The notes under the pieces were generated by a model. It was not told the origin of the DNA and ran no database searches. It saw only the letters and a program-made list of their open reading frames with translations. The translations under genes were made by a program, and so were the position numbers. Positions 19,061 through 31,439 of a stretch of 64,000 nt of DNA are shown here, in pieces; position 1 is the first letter of the stretch; each line of letters starts with the position of its first letter. The DNA lies in the NCBI GenBank assembly GCA_020284085.1, contig JACEVL010000005.1:2585007-2649006 (forward strand), read 5' to 3'. Source of the stretch: Aporrectodea caliginosa. Taxonomy: Eukaryota; Annelida; Clitellata; Crassiclitellata; Lumbricidae.

Positions 19061-20585
19061 AGCTGGCAAAGAACAGCTAGTATTACAGCTGACCTTAGCG
19101 GCACCATGGATATGAAGTGCTAGCGACTTCCTGTTTCTTAGCCTCTGCATTTGACGGCGTTTACCTCGCCCCTAGATCTTCCAAATGATAGTGTCCGGTC
19201 GGTGTACTCTCAGCCACGTTCCCCAACATTCCCTTTGGGAGTCGAAGTCTCGAAAGTAATATTTCTGCGAAGGCATGGATTGAATCCCAGACCTGACGAA
19301 CTACAGTTTGACACGCTAACCAATAGTCTATTGACTAAAAACTATGGTTCTCATTTTTAAATTCGTAATCGTAAACTCGGGTTTCTAGAGCCCCCCAAAA
19401 AAGCGAAGCCGCGGAACCAGTTTTTTCCCAAAACCCTTTATAAAAACAGAATCGATAGGCGGGGGGGTCAAGACCCGGGAAAAAGTCAGGCAGAAAGACA
19501 GTCAGACGGCTAAGGTGGATGATGTTTAGAGTTGAATGGTGAAGGAGGTGAGGGGGAAACGGGGTAGGATTTGTAAAAATGCAGTGTTTTCAGTTTTTAG
19601 TGGAAGACCTGTGGGAGATAGCAAGATTGAGATTTTAGCAGCTTGATTAATTAAACTTTTTAAAACGAGCTGATTAAAACAAAGCAAGCAATCCCTCTAA
19701 GCCCACTTGACACATCACATACGAAAATACACACAGATATACAGACCCTACAGACAGATACAATCACACATGTGATCGGAACTTGGGCGTACTTAGGGGG
19801 GTACTGGTTCATAAATGCATTACTGTTATTAAAACAAAAAAAATTTTGAAAAATACGACCATGTAATGAAGAGAAAAGAAGAGCAGTCCCCTTAAACTAG
19901 CCCTGAGGCAGCCATGGGTATGAAGTGTTAGCGACTTCATTTTCTTAGCCTCGGCATATGAGGGGGGGTGCCATCCTTCCCCCCCGTCTCACCCTTTCCC
20001 CCGACAGTGTACGTCAGTGTCTCTTTTTGCTGATTTGCAGGGGGGTGGGGCAGAAATTGTTTTCTGTCCCAATGAACCCCGAAAAAAGCTTTCGGGGTTT
20101 GACCCCCAAAATTCTTCATATTTACTTTGAAAAGGAAGCTGGATTGATGAAAAAAAATTTTTTCCCAAAAGGAAATGGGGTTTTTGAAAACATTTGGAAA
20201 AAAACCGGGGCCCTAATGGGTGGGGTAAACAACTTGAATATATCCGTTTTTTCTATTTTTTAATTTTTCTGGGTAAATGGAAGTTGGATTGATGAAAATA
20301 ATTTTTTCGTAAATAGTAGTTGGATTGATGGATTGAGGAATTTTTAAAAAGTAATATATGAAGAATTTTTGGGGGGCAAAACCGACAAGTACCAAAAATA
20401 AATAAAATTTGTCCCGGCTCGCTACTGGATTGGTATGCTGTCGGGAAGTATGCAGAGATCCATTGAGACGGCGTCCAGTAAGTAGGCATGACTGTTATCT
20501 ATTTGGTGATTTTAAATTTGTAGCACTTCTTCAGCTTCCTGTTGGATGCAGCTAGGGTATACAAAGTATTGGTGTTTCATTTGTG
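19061..20585. other. Decayed repeat sequence with a small duplicated segment and a tRNA-like SINE head
   Basis: 19095-19150 and 19905-19962 share GGTATGAAGTG(T/C)TAGCGACTTC and nearby bases. At 19271-19330 the minus strand has TTGGTTAGCGTG and GGATTCAATCC, like tRNA A and B boxes. At 20265-20345 the phrase GTTGGATTGATGAAAATAATTTTTTC repeats. No coding signal seen. Confidence 0.45.
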
Positions 20586-20589
20586 AGTG

Positions 20590-21215
20590 AGACAGCGTGC
20601 AAAAGATTCCAACTACCCACTGGCCAGGTCGCAAACATTTGTTACTATGCCAAAGGAATGTTCATTACGAACAATTTGTTGAACCCAGTAAGATTTTCTT
20701 GCCACTTCCTCACATCAAGCTTGGACTAGTGAAGAACTTTGTCAAGGCATTGAACAAAGAGGGGAAGGGGTTAAAAAAATCTTAAGAGACAAGTTTCCTC
20801 AGATAAGTGAAGCCAAGATATGAGAAAACATATTTGGTGGTCCACAGATCAGAGAACTGATGAATGACAATCGCTTCAAACGAACTCCTGAATAAAATTA
20901 AGTTAACTTTCTCGGCAACAATAAATCACAAAATTATATCCAGTTGGTTGAAGAGATTCTTCACGCATTGCATCTGATGGATGTTACTAAAAATACATTT
21001 CTTTCATTCCCGTCTAGATTTTTGCCCGCAAATCTTAGTGATGTCAGCGATTAACATGGCGAACGATTTCATCAGGACATTGCCACAATGGAGAAACGAC
21101 TCTAGTGTGTGTGGAGAACTAGTATGCTGGCTGATTAATTATTGTTTGACATTGATCAGAGAGGCTTCTGACATTGAACACAAATGCAAATCGGAGGCTG
21201 TTCAGTTTTAAAATG
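20590..21215 (+). pseudogene. Decayed fragment of a widespread transposon-associated ORF family
   Basis: Broken frames read HIKLGLVKNFVKALNKEGKG, GGPQIRELMNDNRFKR, FPSRFLPANLSDVSD and ERFHQDIATMEKR. From memory this block order occurs in large uncharacterised proteins found in many copies in arthropods and other invertebrates (usually read as GERFHQDI and ADYCW). Several stops and frameshifts make it non-functional. Its activity is unknown to me. Confidence 0.45.
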
Positions 21216-22970
21216 TCCAAAAAATACATAACAAGTACACTTTTTGCAGTTAAAACTAGTTTTAAAATGTTCATTGTCATCCGATTTGGAATAATTAATT
21301 CACTATGGCTTTTTAAGGGGTCGTGAAGCTCTAAAAATTCCCTTTAAAAGCCCTGAATAACAATAGTAAAAGTAAATGTGAAAATCAATTTCTGATTTTA
21401 AGGGACTCTAATTATAAAGAAATTTACAGAAATTTTATGAAAATGTGATTATGTGAATGTGATAACTGACTTTTCAAATGACATTTATCGCATTATGATA
21501 TCCAATTTCAAGAGGTGAGGATACGTCAATTGCTGTGTTGCATTGTCTACATGGACTACGTCAACAACTCGCTCTGTAGCCTATACCATGATCAACTCCA
21601 CGTGCATCTACTATCATATAGCAACGATATTGTCAGCTTGATATGCTGCATCATTCGCTTTTGTTGAAATTGAACATGCAAGGCGGAGAAGGATTGTTTG
21701 TCTCTCGTTTGCATTCCTGACTTCACAAATCTTTCCTTCCTTTATTGAGCTCCAGATTTCTTATGGCAATTCTAATTCGTTATCAACTTAATGGAATTAT
21801 ATGTTACGCCAGGGCTCAAAACCCGTCGCTTGTCGCTTCCCAGATATTGAGCTAGAAGCTGAAATAGGCGAGACGGGTCAAAAATTATTGAGTATTCTTC
21901 AATTCAGCAGATGCCTATGAATTTGCCATAATTTGCAAAGTACTACAGTAGAATCCGATTTTGATGCCGTTTGCTTTATTCCATACAGAATATAGCCCTT
22001 TATTGCCCAACAAGATTGTAATATAATGAAGTAGGCCTAATATTTGCTGAGGACTTTGATAACACGACTATTCAGAAATATTTTATTCAATTCTCTCAAT
22101 ATATATGAATGAAAGAATCAAACGAGCATATAACTTCAGTTATAAAAAAGATATTTTCATTCTGTAAACAGTATTTCGTAGCAGATTAATTGTAGAATAT
22201 GACTATCTAAAAAGGTCAGAAACCGACATGTGACGGGTTTTGAACCCTGCATGGCATTGGCGTCACATATTATAATATCAAATATTGGTAATTTGATATC
22301 AATTATTTATTGTGATAAATTACATCCAGCTGTAAGTTAAGTTTATTTTGACAATAACTCAAATTTCAATTCAGAAATTTACATCCAGTACAAATTTTAT
22401 GCCTCCCAGAAAACGAATAATCAATTCTAGGCCGACTGCTGATAAATCTCAAAATAGGTCTACTGATAAGCAGTGTTTTTCAAATTCAAGTTATTCAACT
22501 ATAACGTAGCCTAGAACTTTGCATTACGCACCCCGTAATGCAAAGTTCTTGGCCACGCATACGATTCTGGTGGAGTACAGAATTCAATCAGAAAACGAAA
22601 TTTGTCTTCATAAGTTAACTTTGCACCAACAGCTAGTTCAAAACCATTCTGATGAGTGATGACCAACTTCTGTTACTGTGCTCACTCCTAAATCCTCTGA
22701 CTGAGCAACTGAGACTGTTAAGTTTCACAGTTATTAAATCGTTTTCGTTATAATCGTGAACAAAAATGCTAACCTTTGCAGTCCCATTTCCACCGTCACA
22801 TTCGTTATTGGCTTACATTTTGGTAAAGAAATTCAATAGATCTAGTACCTCATTTACTTCATTACCTAGCTATTAAATTGAAGCAATTAGACTGCATTAG
22901 GTAAAAACCAACAGGTTTCTTCAGTTTGAAAAAAGTTTTAGACATTTCAGGGCCCCTGCCATAGAACCGG
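21216..22970. other. Unassigned AT-rich DNA
   Basis: No recognisable coding region, RNA gene or terminal repeats in about 1.75 kb. TAGGCCTA-type words, common across the window, occur here. Confidence 0.4.
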
Positions 22971-22984
22971 GCCCCGGGGCAGCA

Positions 22985-23260
22985 ACCCCATCTGACCCCC
23001 CTCTCATCAACCCTGCCTTTTGCCTGCACAGCAGCTATGCAGAACCGAGGATTTATCTGAGGTAGACCCTAGGATATGGAATAGCCTCCCTCATGATTTA
23101 CGCCTGTTCCCTAAATCATGTACAGATACCTCTTATATGGTCACTTGTAATCTTACATTTTTGCCCCGGGCTGGATTTGGGAGCGCTTTTGAGTACCATG
23201 AAGGGGCGCTACGGTATATAAATTTTTGTATGAATGAACGAATGGATGAAAAGAAGCTAT
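22985..23260 (+). pseudogene. LINE ORF2 C-terminus and 3' end
   Basis: Reads EVDPRIWNSLPHDLRLFP, the hallmark WNSLP-type ending of CR1/L2/jockey-like ORF2, followed by GGCGCTACGGTATATAA and an ATGAATGAACGAATGG tail typical of short-repeat LINE 3' ends. About 200 bases, strongly 5'-truncated. Confidence 0.6.
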
Positions 23261-23319
23261 CCATTAACGCTATTAACTTTAGAAATTTAAGCTGCTGTCT
23301 TTAATGTGCATTTTCTTAT

Positions 23320-24200
23320 AATTGAAAGTGTTCAGATCAAATAGAGAACAATTGCGAATGGATAGCACTGGTGAACTGAGAGTCTTCAAGTTAACATCAC
23401 AGGAATTAACCGCATAGGCTGACACTCGTGCATTTTGCTCCGTAGTTGCTACAGTTTCATTCAATATTTAAAACAAGTGATTATCGAATTGTTATCGATT
23501 TGTAAATTTATTTGTATTCTTTATACTTATCGTTCGCTATTACTTATGTCTTTTATCAAGTGCAGCCAAATGTTCGTATATATCTCCATAGCTGAGTCGG
23601 TTCCAAATTACATATATGACAGGTCTTCTTCCCTATAAAACTGCTATTTTGAAACGGTAGTAAGTGCCAAAAATTTACAATAATTTCTATTTACAGAGCT
23701 GCTCATGACCAATGCTGCTGATGATTTCGTTTCGTTTCACGTTTTGTGCGTGAATGATTAATTGATTATTAAAATTCCTTAATTTATCTACTCTGTGCAA
23801 ATACTGCTGAGCTATGGTTGATATTTTATATCTTAGAAGAAGATCCTTGGTCTCTTGCTCCTAAGATATGGTTGATATTTTAGATCTTAGAAGAAGTGCC
23901 TTGGTCTCGTCGAAGAGAGATTTGGCTAGTAAATTCCGCTCAGTGTTTTGTTCCTGGTTTGATTGCGATCATCTTTAACCCGGCGAGTAGCCCTGATCAA
24001 TTAATTGATCGTAGACAGCGTTTAATAATAATGCCGACACAATTGGACTCATTTAAGGCATCCAGAAATGTGAACATGAAAATTTGAAAAATGTGTATGG
24101 ACTCGAAATATTAGACAATTGTCACATTGCAATAACTTATTAAATTTAAAGTCACGGACGTCGTGATTCATTCTTTCTTGTTGATGCTTTAGTGCGTGAA
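23320..24200. repeat. Unclassified dispersed repeat, copy 1 (relative at 43380-45230)
   Basis: Shared phrases with 43380-43640: CTGAGAGT, GCATTTTGCTC, GTAGTTGCTACAGTTT and AACAAGTGATTATCGA. Shared with 44800-45230: TTTTGTGC, TATGGTTGAT, GACAATTGTCACA and GACGTCG. The order is the same, so these are two copies of one family, the second split by an insertion. No coding capacity seen. Confidence 0.6.
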
Positions 24201-24250
24201 GAGAGTAAAGGATTAGTAGTCGTAAATCAGTATAACGCCAATTACTAAGT

Positions 24251-24300
24251 AGTAGAAGTGGTAAAGCCGGAGCTAGCGCATCGGTTTTACCACTTCTACT
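24251..24300. repeat. Perfect inverted repeat (hairpin)
   Basis: AGTAGAAGTGGTAAA (24251-24265) is exactly inverted at 24286-24300, with a 20-base spacer. Could form a cruciform; no terminator or RNA gene context. Confidence 0.7.
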
Positions 24301-26385
24301 ATTGATCCATTTACGATACGTGGCTTGCACGTACACCAATCAATACCCGAGGGCGCCACGAAATGCAACTTTTCTGACACAATAGACCCAACAAAGCTAA
24401 CCAGCCTGTATTCTGGCAATTGGCTTCCCATTATTTTTTCTAAAAGCAAAACAGCTTCCAGAAATTTGTACTAATCAAGAACCGGATGTTTTTGTATGCG
24501 ACGGCCGGAGCATGATTAGACAATGATATCTGGTGACTGTCATTGTTGACTCTTTTTAGGTTTAACGCTGTGAAATCAATGTGCCTATAGTTTTCCATTT
24601 CAGTCACACACAATTCAGGCGCTGACAGCTCAATTATACGCATCTGTCTATCCCCCGGATACAATAACAACCTAGTAACTACAGCGACCAGGAAGTTTGT
24701 TGTATGAAGCATGAGACAGTAACCCTGACTGGCGATGATGTCCGTTGATAGTAGCAGCTGTCTTTGTTAAAACACCCAAACACGGATGTTCAACATATAT
24801 TGGGTGGACACAGTATTGCACAGCTAAACTTGTAGGCCTACTGTGATGTGAAGCCTGCGCCTACTGCACTTACTGCCATGCATTACGTCAGGCAGAGCTC
24901 AATGAGCTTATTAATATAATAGCTATTGCTGACTTCATTTGATATAGCGCACGTGAAATAAGCTAGTCTCCATGATGTGGCTTTTGTGGGCGCTGAGAAA
25001 TTTTCGAAGATTTACAATACATTACATTCTGTGTCTATCCAATCAACGGCCTCATATAAAAAACGCATCCAATAAAGTCGATAATGTGACGTCACGCAAG
25101 GCAAAAGGCTAGGCTGGGCTGGCTAAAATCCATCGAAAAATATAATATAATATACCAACATACAAACATACATACTAGACTGCAGTGTTACTGCTTAGTC
25201 AGATAATCATTAAATGCATTACGTTTGTAATAAAATATAATTTTGGATAATTAAAAAAGTAATCCAGTCTGCATAAATCCCGTCATTGTAAGAATGGCTG
25301 AGAAACCCGCAAGCTACTAGTTTATTTCATTTCCAGTGCCTTTGTGGATGGAAAAGAACAGTTTTAAGATTTTGTTACATACTCCGATGACTGGAGATTT
25401 CCTGTCCAAACGCAATAGCGGATTAGGCGGATAAGATTGTATTACCAGAGCAGCGTCGATGTCTTCAGTGACACCCTTCGAAGAAATAGCGGAGATGATG
25501 ACTGAAAGAGTTAATTAAATCGAACTCAATCTGTAACTCCTTGAATCAGCACAAATTTGTGTTCATACAACTTCCACAGTTTGCGAACACCCGAATCCAC
25601 ACACTGTGCGGGGATTCTAGCCTCCTCCAGAATTACCAACGCAGCGACTATTGTTGCTTTCGTGGCCTCACCAAATGCTATAGTCTATTCTGGTAATGAA
25701 ATATGAAATTCCTCAGGATTGCCCAATTTTTGGGGAGTCCAGACCCAAGAAAGTGTTTGTCAGGCATCCCTAACAGACAACATTGTGAGGAACTCCCTGT
25801 TGATGCCAGTTTCACCATAGCTGCCGTTTTGTAACGTACAAGCTTTTATTGCAGAAAGTGAAAAAAAACATGTGCTGTAAGCTTATTTCATATTCAAGGC
25901 AGGCTTCACAGACGAAAAAAGTACTCGAATCACGCTAAATTAGCAGCATACAGAGCAATATTGAACAATACAATTGTAGGATATGAAACGAATTGTGATG
26001 AAAAGGTGGCATGCAAAATTTAAAAATTAGTTATAAGCCAACAACCGTTTATCTATCAGAAAGAACTTGAAATAAGTGTTTTATTTGTAAACAAGCTTAT
26101 TATTCTTTTAGTTACTTAAATATAGTTGGCACATTGATCATGATTTAGCAAGATGGTGCTTGGTGTTCATGGATGCTTATTTAATTCATAGTGAAGCTAT
26201 TAACGCGTCAGATGCGCAATTTTTGCAATTTCTACAAAAAGTGTCAAAACCTAGCGACCTCTAAACATGCTCAGATCTCTTCAATTTTTTTCAACACAGA
26301 GTCTTCTACTCAAGTGTAACAGGGGCAGCCTTGTGGAGCAGCATATTTTGAAAAAATATATTTCCCCATGTAAGTTTTGACCAGT
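24301..26385. other. Unassigned AT-rich DNA
   Basis: Short spurious frames only. No domains, terminal repeats or RNA genes recognised in about 2.1 kb. Confidence 0.4.
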
Positions 26386-26389
26386 CTAA

Positions 26390-26500
26390 TACATACATAC
26401 ATACATACATACATACATACATACATACATACATACATACATACATACATACATACATACATACATACATTCATTACATACATACATACATACATACATT
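26390..26500. repeat. ATAC microsatellite
   Basis: About 110 bases of CATA repeats with one interruption near 26470. Confidence 0.95.
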
Positions 26501-26919
26501 TATGGAGAAAAATTTTGAGAATAGAGAAACCTTATTACCTTGTAATGTCAATACACAATGAAAAACAACTTTATTCCGTCTGCCTGTTTCATTGAGCGTG
26601 TTTCTCCTGCTAGTGATTTTAAAAACTCATCTGTGCTGATGTCAGTTACTGTATTAATACTTGAAAAAAAACTCATGGTAGTAGGCCTAACCATGCTTAA
26701 CAAACTCTCTGTACTGAACTTAACGTCAATTCTAAAATTAAAAATAAAACTAAGTTGAAGCTGCCAACACACCTTCGATGTAACAGCCCAGCTGATTATT
26801 CTGGCTTGTTGACCTACAAACTAACTTACTTTACAAACTAACTTCGCTTAGTAAACGGACTCCTGCATGGGCCTAGCCCACTTGCTGAGTAGTTCGCTAG
26901 GGACGCTAGCGTCCGGTCA

Positions 26920-27185
26920 AAATGAAGACACGCGCAATAAAGACATTCCAAACTGTTCCTAAAACTAAACGTTTGCATCAAAAGAACCGTTCTTCCAGGA
27001 GTCCACTGTTGGGGAATTGCCTCTGTAAACAACCTCAGTTGTACAACCCTGGCCAATGGGGGTGGACAAAGGATAGTAACAGCTGGACTCCTTTGTGGGG
27101 AATGCTTCCAGAGGCATCCAAGATTTGCAGTGAATTAATACATTGTGCTAGTAAGAAGGGGATACACAACCAAGAGATGTAAATG
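26920..27185 (+). pseudogene. Decayed Cys-rich fragment of a transposon-associated protein
   Basis: An 86-codon frame includes NPGQWGWTKDSNSWTPLW and LPEASKICSELIHCASKKG. This W-G-W, LPEAS, C-x-C arrangement resembles C-terminal Cys-rich domains of dispersed invertebrate element proteins known to me only as uncharacterised. Too short to be a gene alone. Confidence 0.35.
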
Positions 27186-27189
27186 GTTG

Positions 27190-27800
27190 AAAGATATTAA
27201 ATCTTCTATGCACAGCATTGTGTCAATGTGATGGCGAGTGTACCTGAGAATGTCATAATCATAGCCTGAATGAGTTCAATTAGAATTTAATCCAACTCAA
27301 AGCATGCAGTGATGGGCAAATACTTTTCAAAAGTATTTAGAAAATACTTTTACAAAAGTATTTTGAAAAAGAAGTTTTAAAAATTAGTTTTGAAAAAAGA
27401 AATCTATTTTCGAAAGGCTATAGTGCTCATCACTGAAAGCATGACACACAGTGTATCATTATAAATGTAAAATGTTACCAAAAAACCTAAAAAATCAACT
27501 GAAATATGAAAAAATAAATATGAAATCTGAAAAGAAAACAAATAGGTCACTCAGCCACTGCTAAATATAACAGTATGTGTTAGTTAACAGTGCCAGTCCT
27601 AAGCCTGGATGAATGACGATGGGCTTTTCAGTGATGAAATTAACAGATACATTCCAGAAGAACAGATACATTCGAGAAGAATATGATATGTATCGACAGT
27701 ATCGTATCTACAGATTTACGTAGCGCCTCTCTCAGAATAACTATTCCCACGCCATTCAAAAGTTATACCTGATATACCCGAGGCGCCAGGGGCGGTGGAT
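27190..27800. other. Unassigned AT-rich DNA
   Basis: Contains short AAAGTATTT repeats (27325-27365) but no coding or structural feature I can name. Confidence 0.4.
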
Positions 27801-27804
27801 ACCA

Positions 27805-28176
27805 CCCCCCTTAGTTTTTCGACTATAGCTTATTGATTATTCTTCCTAGAAGAGAAACAGTTATACCATTCTTTAGAGGGAATGCAGGGCTTCATTTGCA
27901 TACCTACATCTTTGTCTTATGAAAACCGGAATCAATGTAAGTGATCAAAATAAATAATAATACGCGTAATATGTGTGAAAAATGGCTGAATGGAAGCACT
28001 CCCCTTAGTTTTTTGTCTGTAGCATATTCAGTTGTCTTCCTGGAGAAGAAACAAAGATACCATTCTTTAGAGGGAATGTAGGGCTTCATTTCCCTACCTA
28101 CATCTTTGTCTTTTGAATACCGGAAGTGATCAAAATAAATAATAATACGCGTAATCTGTGTGAAAATGGCTGAGTA
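27805..28176. repeat. Tandem duplication, about 190-bp unit
   Basis: 27805-27996 and 27999-28176 share CCCCTTAGTTTTT, ACCATTCTTTAGAGGGAATG, CTACATCTTTGTCTT and GATCAAAATAAATAATAATACGCGTAAT. Two diverged tandem copies. Confidence 0.8.
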
Positions 28177-28239
28177 CAGCATTACAACGTAAACCGATAT
28201 ATATGTGTGGATATATATTATGTATGGATGTACATTTAT

Positions 28240-30767
28240 TAGGGTGGCTCAGAAAACAAAATTTATAATTTTTTTTAACTCTCACCCTCTCAGAATATTC
28301 CAAATAAATAAATAAAATTTCCTGTAAATTTTTTTATTTTAGGATGATGTTTAGGGGTGCCTCATGGCAAGTGTAGTTTTACATAGGAATAGCCTGTTCG
28401 TACAATGCCGCAAATTAGTGTTGGTGGTTAAGTCCAAAAAGTAAACGCATTATATTCATTGTCTAGCAATATCTACTGTCTAGCAGTGCATACATTATTA
28501 ACCAAAAGCAGCAGACTAACACTGTGTATTCAACGGCTAATTAAAGGATTAATGAAGAAAGTTCTGAAAATGGTTCTAGTTGAACATCATCTTCAACACA
28601 AAAACAGATAATACAAAGACTTTCTACCGTTAAACGCTAATGTCTTGCATTTGAGTCCAGCTACAACTGTGGATTTCCTAAAGTCTTGGATCAATTTGCT
28701 ATGCTCAGCATGCAATCATTTGAAGGAGAAACTGTTTCTGTTCTTCGTTTCTGGTCAGATCGGCATAAAACTCCTGAATCAGAATTTCTACCGTGTTGTT
28801 TACGACTTTCAGTGCCTTGACATACTTCAGCACTGTTTTCAATTCAGAATTATAGCACCACTGGCCAGGACCGAGCTGAAGATGTCTACGGGTATACAGC
28901 TCAATTCTGCGAAGAATTGAATAGTCTGCTGAGAGCCTGCTTAGATTAATTTTCTGTTTTGCTGAAGGACTATAGGCCTACCCGTCATGGCGAATCATTT
29001 TAATGGCCTGTTGTTTCCAGGAGGCCGACTCTTCATTGTATTCACCATTCCTCGTTTCTCTTCAAGAGTGACAGACGGATCAAACATTGCAAGATATTTC
29101 ATTTTCTCTTTCAGGTTTCATAGGTGCCCAATTATTATTTCTGCAAAGCACCATCAGATAAGACCTTATTTATGGCAGAGTGCTCCTGCAACTTTTCCAG
29201 GAACAACAGGTCATTATTCAGAGCCAAATTTGGCATCGACGCTGCAAACCATGCTTGTATGTAGGCTTATCCACCTGCATTGAGCAAAGTAGAGAAGCTC
29301 ACATAGACCATGTTCTTGTTTGGCTCCCACCACACGCCTGGATGCGACCAAACATGAAGATTTTGAATCCGTATATTAAGTGTCTCAGCTCTCTTGCTCA
29401 GTGAAGTCCTGCTGGAGCACGGAAATGAATTCCATTCGGAGGGATATCTCCCAGAATTATGATGACCTAAATGAGCAGTCCCTAGTAATCGTCTCGTGGC
29501 TGATTTTCCTGAAGTCATTGTTCAGCAAAGTTCAAAACGTCAGGTCTTTTGCCTGGTGTGATCTTTCTCGTGACTTCAATATCCTCTAAACCTTAGCAGC
29601 ATGAACAATATCAGCTCAAGAAAGTTGGAAACGTTTGAGCGTATGTATATCTGGTCCAGAAGAAGGAGCTAATGTCAATGAACAGACATTTAAGAATATG
29701 ATGCCGACAGGCAAAGACAGCAGACGTTTGTCCAACTTCTCCACCAGAATAGTGCATGTACTGTGTTCGACGATGTGGTGTCGAAAGCCATGTCACAGAT
29801 GCGTGACTTTATACCCATATCTTCGATTGCTGCGACTACTTCAACGGCCGTTATTTCTGCTGTCCCATCTGGTAGGCATGGAACCTAGCAGCTGATCAAT
29901 GCCTGCTTAGATAGCAATGCAGGCAGATGACTGACTTAGCGCTCTCGGTTATGTAAGGAAGAAGTTTGCATCTCTCTTCTCTAACTACAACCATGTTGAG
30001 GCACCTCTAAACATATTCAGAATCAACTGAAACTTGGTTATAATTTTTTTTCACGGAAATGAATTCCATTCGGAGGGATATCTCCCAGAATTATGATGAC
30101 CTAAATGAGCAGTCCCTAGTAATCGTCTCGTGGCTGATTTTCCTGAAGTCATTGTTCAGCAAAGTTCAAAACGTCAGGTCTTTTGCCTGGTGTGATCTTT
30201 CTCGTGACTTCAATATCCTCTAAACCTTAGCAGCATGAACAATATCAGCTCAAGAAAGTTGGAAACGTTTGAGCGTATGTATATCTGGTCCAGAAGAAGG
30301 AGCTAATGTCAATGAACAGACATTTAAGAATATGATGCCGACAGGCAAAGACAGCAGACGTTTGTCCAACTTCTCCACCAGAATAGTGCATGTACTGTGT
30401 TCGACGATGTGGTGTCGAAAGCCATGTCACAGATGCGTGACTTTATACCCATATCTTCGATTGCTGCGACTACTTCAACGGCCGTTATTTCTGCTGTCCC
30501 ATCTGGTAGGCATGGAACCTAGCAGCTGATCAATGCCTGCTTAGATAGCAATGCAGGCAGATGACTGACTTAGCGCTCTCGGTTATGTAAGGAAGAAGTT
30601 TGCATCTCTCTTCTCTAACTACAACCATGTTGAGGCACCTCTAAACATATTCAGAATCAACTGAAACTTGGTTATAATTTTTTTTAAATTATTTGGAACA
30701 GAATGAGGGGGTGAGAGCTGCAACTTTTAAGAATTTTGTTTCGCACCATTGCCGATGAACCACCCTA
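28240..30767. mobile_element. hAT-type DNA transposon, 2.5 kb, with 8-bp target duplication
   Basis: The ends are inverted: TAGGGTGGCTCA on the left, TGAACCACCCTA on the right. Inner stretches also match (AAACAAAAT, CTCTCACCC, TTCCAAATAA). Perfect 8-bp duplications ACATTTAT flank the element at 28232-28239 and 30768-30775. The 8-bp duplication and the YARNG-type terminus fit the hAT superfamily. No intact transposase is visible; the interior has only short frames and a 634-bp tandem duplication, so it is non-autonomous or decayed. Confidence 0.75.
29418..30685 (+). repeat. Near-perfect 634-bp tandem duplication inside the hAT-type element
   Basis: The unit starting CACGGAAATGAATTCCATTC at 29418 starts again at 30052. 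Translations of both units are identical where compared. The junction lies in a T-rich run (TTATAATTTTTTTT), suggesting slippage or unequal exchange. It could also be an assembly error. Confidence 0.9.
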
Positions 30768-30779
30768 ACATTTATACTA

Positions 30780-31430
30780 TATAAACATGTGTAGGGGTGA
30801 TTTTTGTGTATCATTTATACATAGATTAGTTTCAAAGCACACATAATCTTATATTTGTTTATTCAAAAAGTACAAAATGTACGCAATAATATAAAATATT
30901 GCTAATTAATGGGTTCCGTTGTTAAAAGTGATGTAATTTCGAGGTGCATTCACATAATGTACAACTAAATATACCATTCTGTGCAGAAATGAATGCTGCA
31001 TCCATTGCTCTATTACAAGTTATGATATGTGAAACTAAACACGAAATCCAGGTGGTAATACCACCCACCTTTTAGTTATGTTTTTAAAAAGCTTGGTAGC
31101 CCTTTATTTAAGTCTTTTTCGTTCTCTGCAATCGTCCAGGGCACAACTGGTAAAGAATTATTAAACGTTTTCACAAATGTTGATATAAGAAGGTGCATTT
31201 TTGAAAACTGTCCCCAAAAATACCTCTGTGGAGCATCGACAAAGATTCGACATAGCATGTAAAGTTTGTTAAGTATTAGATTTAGAGCATATTTTAATTG
31301 AAAAACTCCGATCGCTAAATAGTACGTAGTCTGTCGATATTAAGTGTTTGGCCAAACAACCAGGTCATGTGTAATACGGACCTGTTAAAAGTTAATATTC
31401 ATTAAAAGTTAATCACCACAAACCAACTGA
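30780..31430. other. Unassigned AT-rich DNA
   Basis: No coding or structural feature recognised between the hAT-type element and the LINE. Confidence 0.4.
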
Positions 31431-31439
31431 GGGCCTGTA

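Noticed and set aside
17905..19150. Ser/Pro/Phe-rich and Arg/Glu-rich frames up to 252 codons
   Set aside because: They arise from the polypurine tract; no stop codons are expected in such DNA and no domain is seen.
29611..30529. Two pairs of identical short proteins as a duplicated gene
   Set aside because: They lie in the perfect 634-bp tandem unit and show no domain or codon bias.
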